A stretch of DNA of 5,286 bases from Treponema primitia ZAS-1 (lineage in GTDB: Bacteria; Spirochaetota; Spirochaetia; Treponematales; Breznakiellaceae): the NCBI RefSeq assembly GCF_000297095.1, contig NZ_AEEA01000038.1:1-5286 (forward strand), written 5' to 3'. The notes below the pieces were generated by a model. That model had not been told where the DNA came from and did no database searches. It worked only from the letters and a program-made list of their open reading frames with translations. A program made the translations under genes and the position numbers. This document shows positions 5,032 to 5,286 of the stretch, one piece after another (position 1 is the first letter of the stretch; each line of letters starts with the position of its first letter).

Positions 5032-5286
5032 ATGGCAAAAGGTTCAGACGCGGTGAAGAAGTTTATCGGTTCAGACATTGATATCGCCCAAGCGGTTTAT
5101 CCCGAACACGCCTATGATGTTAATGAAATCGCAGCGAAATTGAGTATTCCCGAGAAGTATATTGAGCAGTACGGAAAGTACAAAGCGAAGATAGACTACA
5201 ACTACCTTAACAACGAGCTTAAGGACAAGAAGGACGGCAAGCTCATCCTGGTAACGGCGATTACCCCCACTCCGGCTGGGGAGGGT
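5032..5286 (+). CDS. fhs: Formate--tetrahydrofolate ligase, N-terminal 85 residues (partial)
   Basis: The frame opens at ATG 5032 behind a textbook AAGGAG (5019-5024, 7 bases upstream) and runs to the window edge. The start MAKGSDAVKKFIGSDIDIAQ, the region PEKYIEQYGKYKAKI, and the closing LILVTAITPTPAGEG match formyl-THF synthetases; TPTPAGEG (78-85) is the beginning of their ATP-binding loop, normally continuing in KTT. The enzyme makes 10-formyl-THF from formate, THF and ATP, the entry of formate into the Wood-Ljungdahl methyl branch and into purine synthesis. Unlike the upstream fhs copy, this one has its own promoter and a ZTP riboswitch, so it should be induced when 10-formyl-THF is short. 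About 470 further residues would be expected beyond the window. Confidence 0.96.
   Translation, partial: MAKGSDAVKKFIGSDIDIAQAVYPEHAYDVNEIAAKLSIPEKYIEQYGKYKAKIDYNYLNNELKDKKDGKLILVTAITPTPAGEG

Noticed and set aside
1..5286. CRISPR arrays, tRNA/rRNA genes, insertion sequences or phage attachment sites
   Set aside because: No spaced repeat array, cloverleaf, transposase or terminal inverted repeats were seen on either strand.

Overview
The window is a one-carbon (tetrahydrofolate) metabolism locus joined to a molybdenum-cofactor locus. Two formate--tetrahydrofolate ligase (fhs) fragments bracket it: the last 16 codons of one copy at the left edge and the first 85 codons of another at the right edge. 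The gene content fits the methyl branch of the Wood-Ljungdahl pathway together with Mo-cofactor supply, probably for a molybdenum formate dehydrogenase. The sugar 3-epimerase between them resembles, from memory, the characterised enzymes of Clostridium cellulolyticum and Treponema primitia. An acetogenic termite-gut spirochaete of the T. primitia type is therefore my best guess, with an acetogenic Firmicute as the alternative. This is inference, not a database result.

Plus strand, 1-2560: fhs tail, a terminator-like hairpin (70-108), fchA (methenyl-THF cyclohydrolase), folD (methylene-THF dehydrogenase), then a D-psicose/D-tagatose 3-epimerase-family gene. Gaps are short and each gene has a ribosome binding site, so this looks like one operon. 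The FolD lacks two of the residues needed for cyclohydrolase activity, which explains why a dedicated FchA sits next to it: Fhs makes formyl-THF, FchA makes methenyl-THF, FolD reduces it to methylene-THF.

Minus strand, 4757 down to 2555: a MobB-like P-loop protein, moeA (molybdenum insertase) and a single-domain ModE-like DNA-binding protein, separated by 7 and 12 bases and clearly an operon. Its last gene overlaps the 3' end of the epimerase gene tail to tail by 6 bases.

Bases 4758-5031 form a divergent control region. It holds a sigma70-type promoter facing left (mob operon), a strong one facing right (fhs), a 13-base direct repeat between the two -35 boxes, and an inverted repeat over the rightward -10 that resembles a ModE half-site arrangement. 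Downstream is a clear ZTP riboswitch (pfl motif) followed by a perfect 18-bp terminator hairpin and an AAGGAG ribosome binding site for fhs. The right-hand fhs is thus expected to be induced when ZTP/AICAR signals shortage of 10-formyl-THF, and might also respond to molybdenum status. The most interesting points are the dual fhs arrangement with different control, the possible Mo-fhs regulatory link, the unusual junction between riboswitch and terminator, and the sugar epimerase carried in a folate operon.
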